This document shows positions 35,701-36,779 of a DNA stretch of 36,779 nt, piece by piece. Source of the stretch: a bacterium (GTDB lineage: Bacteria > Patescibacteriota > Gracilibacteria > UM-FILTER-43-11). Where the stretch lies: positions 1 through 36,779 of the forward strand of contig JAUHWS010000010.1 of assembly GCA_030427295.1 (NCBI GenBank). Reading direction: 5' to 3'. Position numbers and translations under genes: made by a program. The notes beneath the pieces were generated by a model, which saw only the letters and a list, made by a program, of their open reading frames with translations, had not been told where the DNA came from and made no database searches. How positions within the stretch are numbered: position 1 is the first letter of the stretch; each line of letters opens with the position of its first letter.

Positions 35701-36779
35701 GTTCACTGTTTTGATCTGCTAGTTCTCGTAGCGGTCCAATTGCTTTATCAATTATTGTCACGGTGTCGCCTCGTTCCCTTAATTGTTCTACAAACTCTAC
35801 TTCGGCTTTTTGAATGAGCGAGGGGTTTATTTTCGCAATATTCGCTTGGAGCTTTTTGTAATCCTCCTTTAATTTTGCTTCAATGGGATCTCGTTCTTGT
35901 TCAACTCCTGTCAACTCTTCTTTTTTTTGTTGCAAGCTTTGCTTGGTCGCCTCCAGGTTTTTTGAAATTTGCTTTAAAAATTGAGGTTTAATTATATTTT
36001 TATTGAGCAAATACATTCTTGCCTCTTCTATTTTTTCCTCCATTAAATCGGCTTCTTCATCATCCAGAAGTCCACCCGTGCTTTTTATAGCTTCAAATTC
36101 CCTTTCAACGTCTTCGAACCTTTCCTCAAGATATTCATGAATTTTTTCAATCCGCATGTCTTTTGCTTCACTGACGAGTTGTTTGAGTTGATTTAGGCTA
36201 CCAGGGTCAACAAAATCATTCACACGCCCGTAATCTTTCATGAAGTGCTCTTCTCGTTTTTTTTCTTTCCACCTAGTAGCTCCATTTCGCTTTTGATTTC
36301 TTAGGGCACGCACTTTCATTTCAATATTTGCCTTTTGCTTTCGTTCTTCAGCATCAGTAATTTTGTTGGCCGTTCTTTTTATCCCAAGTCTCATTTCTTC
36401 TATTTCGAGCTGATGTATTTCTTCATCAATTTCTTTTACATGTTCAAGCCAAGCTCTATTGACAGTTTCTTCTTGTGTATGTCTTAACCGACCTTGGTAG
36501 ATACTACCAAAGGTTAGGTCAGTTAGGTTCATGCTCTGTTTTGCTTGCTCTAGTTCGCTTCTAAACCTTCCATCAAAGAAAGGCTGCAGTTCTGACTCCA
36601 ATAGAAAATCAATGTCTATTCCATCAATTTTTTCTGAATATAGCTTATCCAAAAGGTAATCATAAAGATCAATAGAATTTGTTGATATCACCAGATCATC
36701 TTCATTTTCAATTTTTTTACTTAAGGATTCCATGACTCCTTCGCAGGCTTCAATGGTTGCGCCAAGGGCCGCTTTGTAC
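32768..36779 (-). CDS. Giant coiled-coil protein with HExxH metalloprotease-like motif; 5' end outside window
   Basis: VIHELLHVVFENGG followed downstream by ILSEIFAM. The frame is open from 36733 to the window edge (YKAALGATIEACEGV before the track ATG). Confidence 0.75.
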   Translation of the reverse strand, partial: YKAALGATIEACEGVMESLSKKIENEDDLVISTNSIDLYDYLLDKLYSEKIDGIDIDFLLESELQPFFDGRFRSELEQAKQSMNLTDLTFGSIYQGRLRHTQEETVNRAWLEHVKEIDEEIHQLEIEEMRLGIKRTANKITDAEERKQKANIEMKVRALRNQKRNGATRWKEKKREEHFMKDYGRVNDFVDPGSLNQLKQLVSEAKDMRIEKIHEYLEERFEDVEREFEAIKSTGGLLDDEEADLMEEKIEEARMYLLNKNIIKPQFLKQISKNLEATKQSLQQKKEELTGVEQERDPIEAKLKEDYKKLQANIAKINPSLIQKAEVEFVEQLRERGDTVTIIDKAIGPLRELADQNSELRKTIDALDEKINGDKKLTASELKDLSETVSHFSNRMPLKDIDKFIQLVENPNYKAVKKANEAIRALETGKKSTLAVLRETIGLEDLSDQEVISEDGKKIAGNPNFKAKVLSKAEFKQYKDYTNGNMVFFKRGEEWYIFIEEGAENSERLRKQVIHELLHVVFENGGTTLNKAGELTTIKEEAKKAYQKEFPGDWKKVAKAFREMARYTRQKDPEGSYEWKDEDHILSEIFAMQKEWGQERIEKEDVEDGKLNPIHIFNNLLHDLHVKQAVQNRMGDLNKKAKTFDDSEEIAQIFGDKGGVPKGFTEAGEEAIDFSKLEGDGVKPINSEQASFNKNQLKIRDLDHRIEEIRKSKHLRGIKGARPLLDAMGKYNKNTALLNRHNLDDNLNLQDTIDKRIGKVSDQLDKLDENLSDISSKEQNKKMGFMSKLWDGTAFYSIADFVQMGVDFKEYWDRRFKRRNAANSAELGMTFFKGTGFGYDSRARKEKSESEEVNQWMENYKEIPPWELLQILESISKQMFPNKDQFKALIRTLAEKGRLDWRNQDLWRILNRMQGAAYFPLGDQKLLRDPTQLRKKMMKAMGTIFDLDEFPDLDRKADSSYESKKKEYENLNKKTSTQLTARLDELLDQYVNGDPNLVDPHEYESILEFGMVQGKSYGENLIFHLMCGMARGLLPPDRGIALGAHANTYPPVQWFENLNYNQEDFRRLCETHFKKDYEAGNLSKHGGREFKNWFITTIPNDFRINDRVQKSVNGRSWDPDFCRTILIGGTAETTRQFYSGRASQTETKFPAIANHIVGEVQMLEENAINPMYATRGTFANMAARIAMTNGILDGTAYRGVDGTVDTYARGSDDLENWKPGEAGIGRYGTMTVNGHRKILNNFLDMIDPEFFGMIRGKQVASKQAKTDLAKRIKGYLRQKHPGLMRQMNDMSDLESVDQIFGKIDTITNYMVAHMSTEDYNKMLGRIAANAKKAEQG

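Noticed and set aside
1-36779. UGA recoding (code 25, Gracilibacteria/SR1)
   Set aside because: Clear genes such as proS end at TGA with natural C-termini, and no recognised ORF needs UGA read-through.
1-36779. tRNA or rRNA genes
   Set aside because: No tRNA cloverleaf or rRNA signature was recognised by eye; a tRNAscan/Rfam run would be needed to exclude small RNAs.

Overview
The window is gene-dense, with compact operons and low-complexity intergenic DNA. TGA is used as a normal stop codon. Gene content and the style of the surface proteins suggest a Patescibacteria/CPR-type bacterium, perhaps Peregrinibacteria-like; this taxonomic call is inference. Recognisable genes include purQ with a C-terminal extension, a SpeD-like ORF, a SPOUT rRNA/tRNA methyltransferase, an AI-2E family permease, a VirB2/TrbC-like pilin, proS, rmlA, two GT2 glycosyltransferases, a Gmm-like NUDIX hydrolase, a RumA/TrmA-family m5U methyltransferase, rpsB, a DUF4870/Tic20-like ORF, tsf, pnp, rpsO, corA, a PLDc_N/zinc-ribbon protein, lgt, a large secreted GW-repeat protein, a Cys-repeat protein, a DUF2207 protein, an orphan GspF-N protein, priA, and a giant HExxH coiled-coil ORF that is open at the window edge. 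The strongest unexplained signal is in the intergenic DNA. (i) Six pairs of the palindromic octamer (G/C)TATATAC occur, each pair offset by exactly 23 bp. They lie in three loci (62-303, 26234-26497, 32318-32579), each with an 'a' pair followed 211-233 bp later by a 'b' pair. Two of these loci are ~420 bp diverged copies of one element. (ii) Many gaps carry phased 7-bp repeats of several sequence families, including a 13-unit array that supplies the purQ stop codon. (iii) A separate ~11-bp-periodic CGAATGGTTTA family is also present. Other points of interest are a possible PurQ-PurS-PurS fusion, a frameshifted unannotated gene at 3790-4125, a long rpsO-pnp stem-loop, a ribosomal protein S15 with a lysine-rich tail, and a membrane protein with eight CX10-11C repeats. 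All calls come from reading the sequence by eye; no database search was run.
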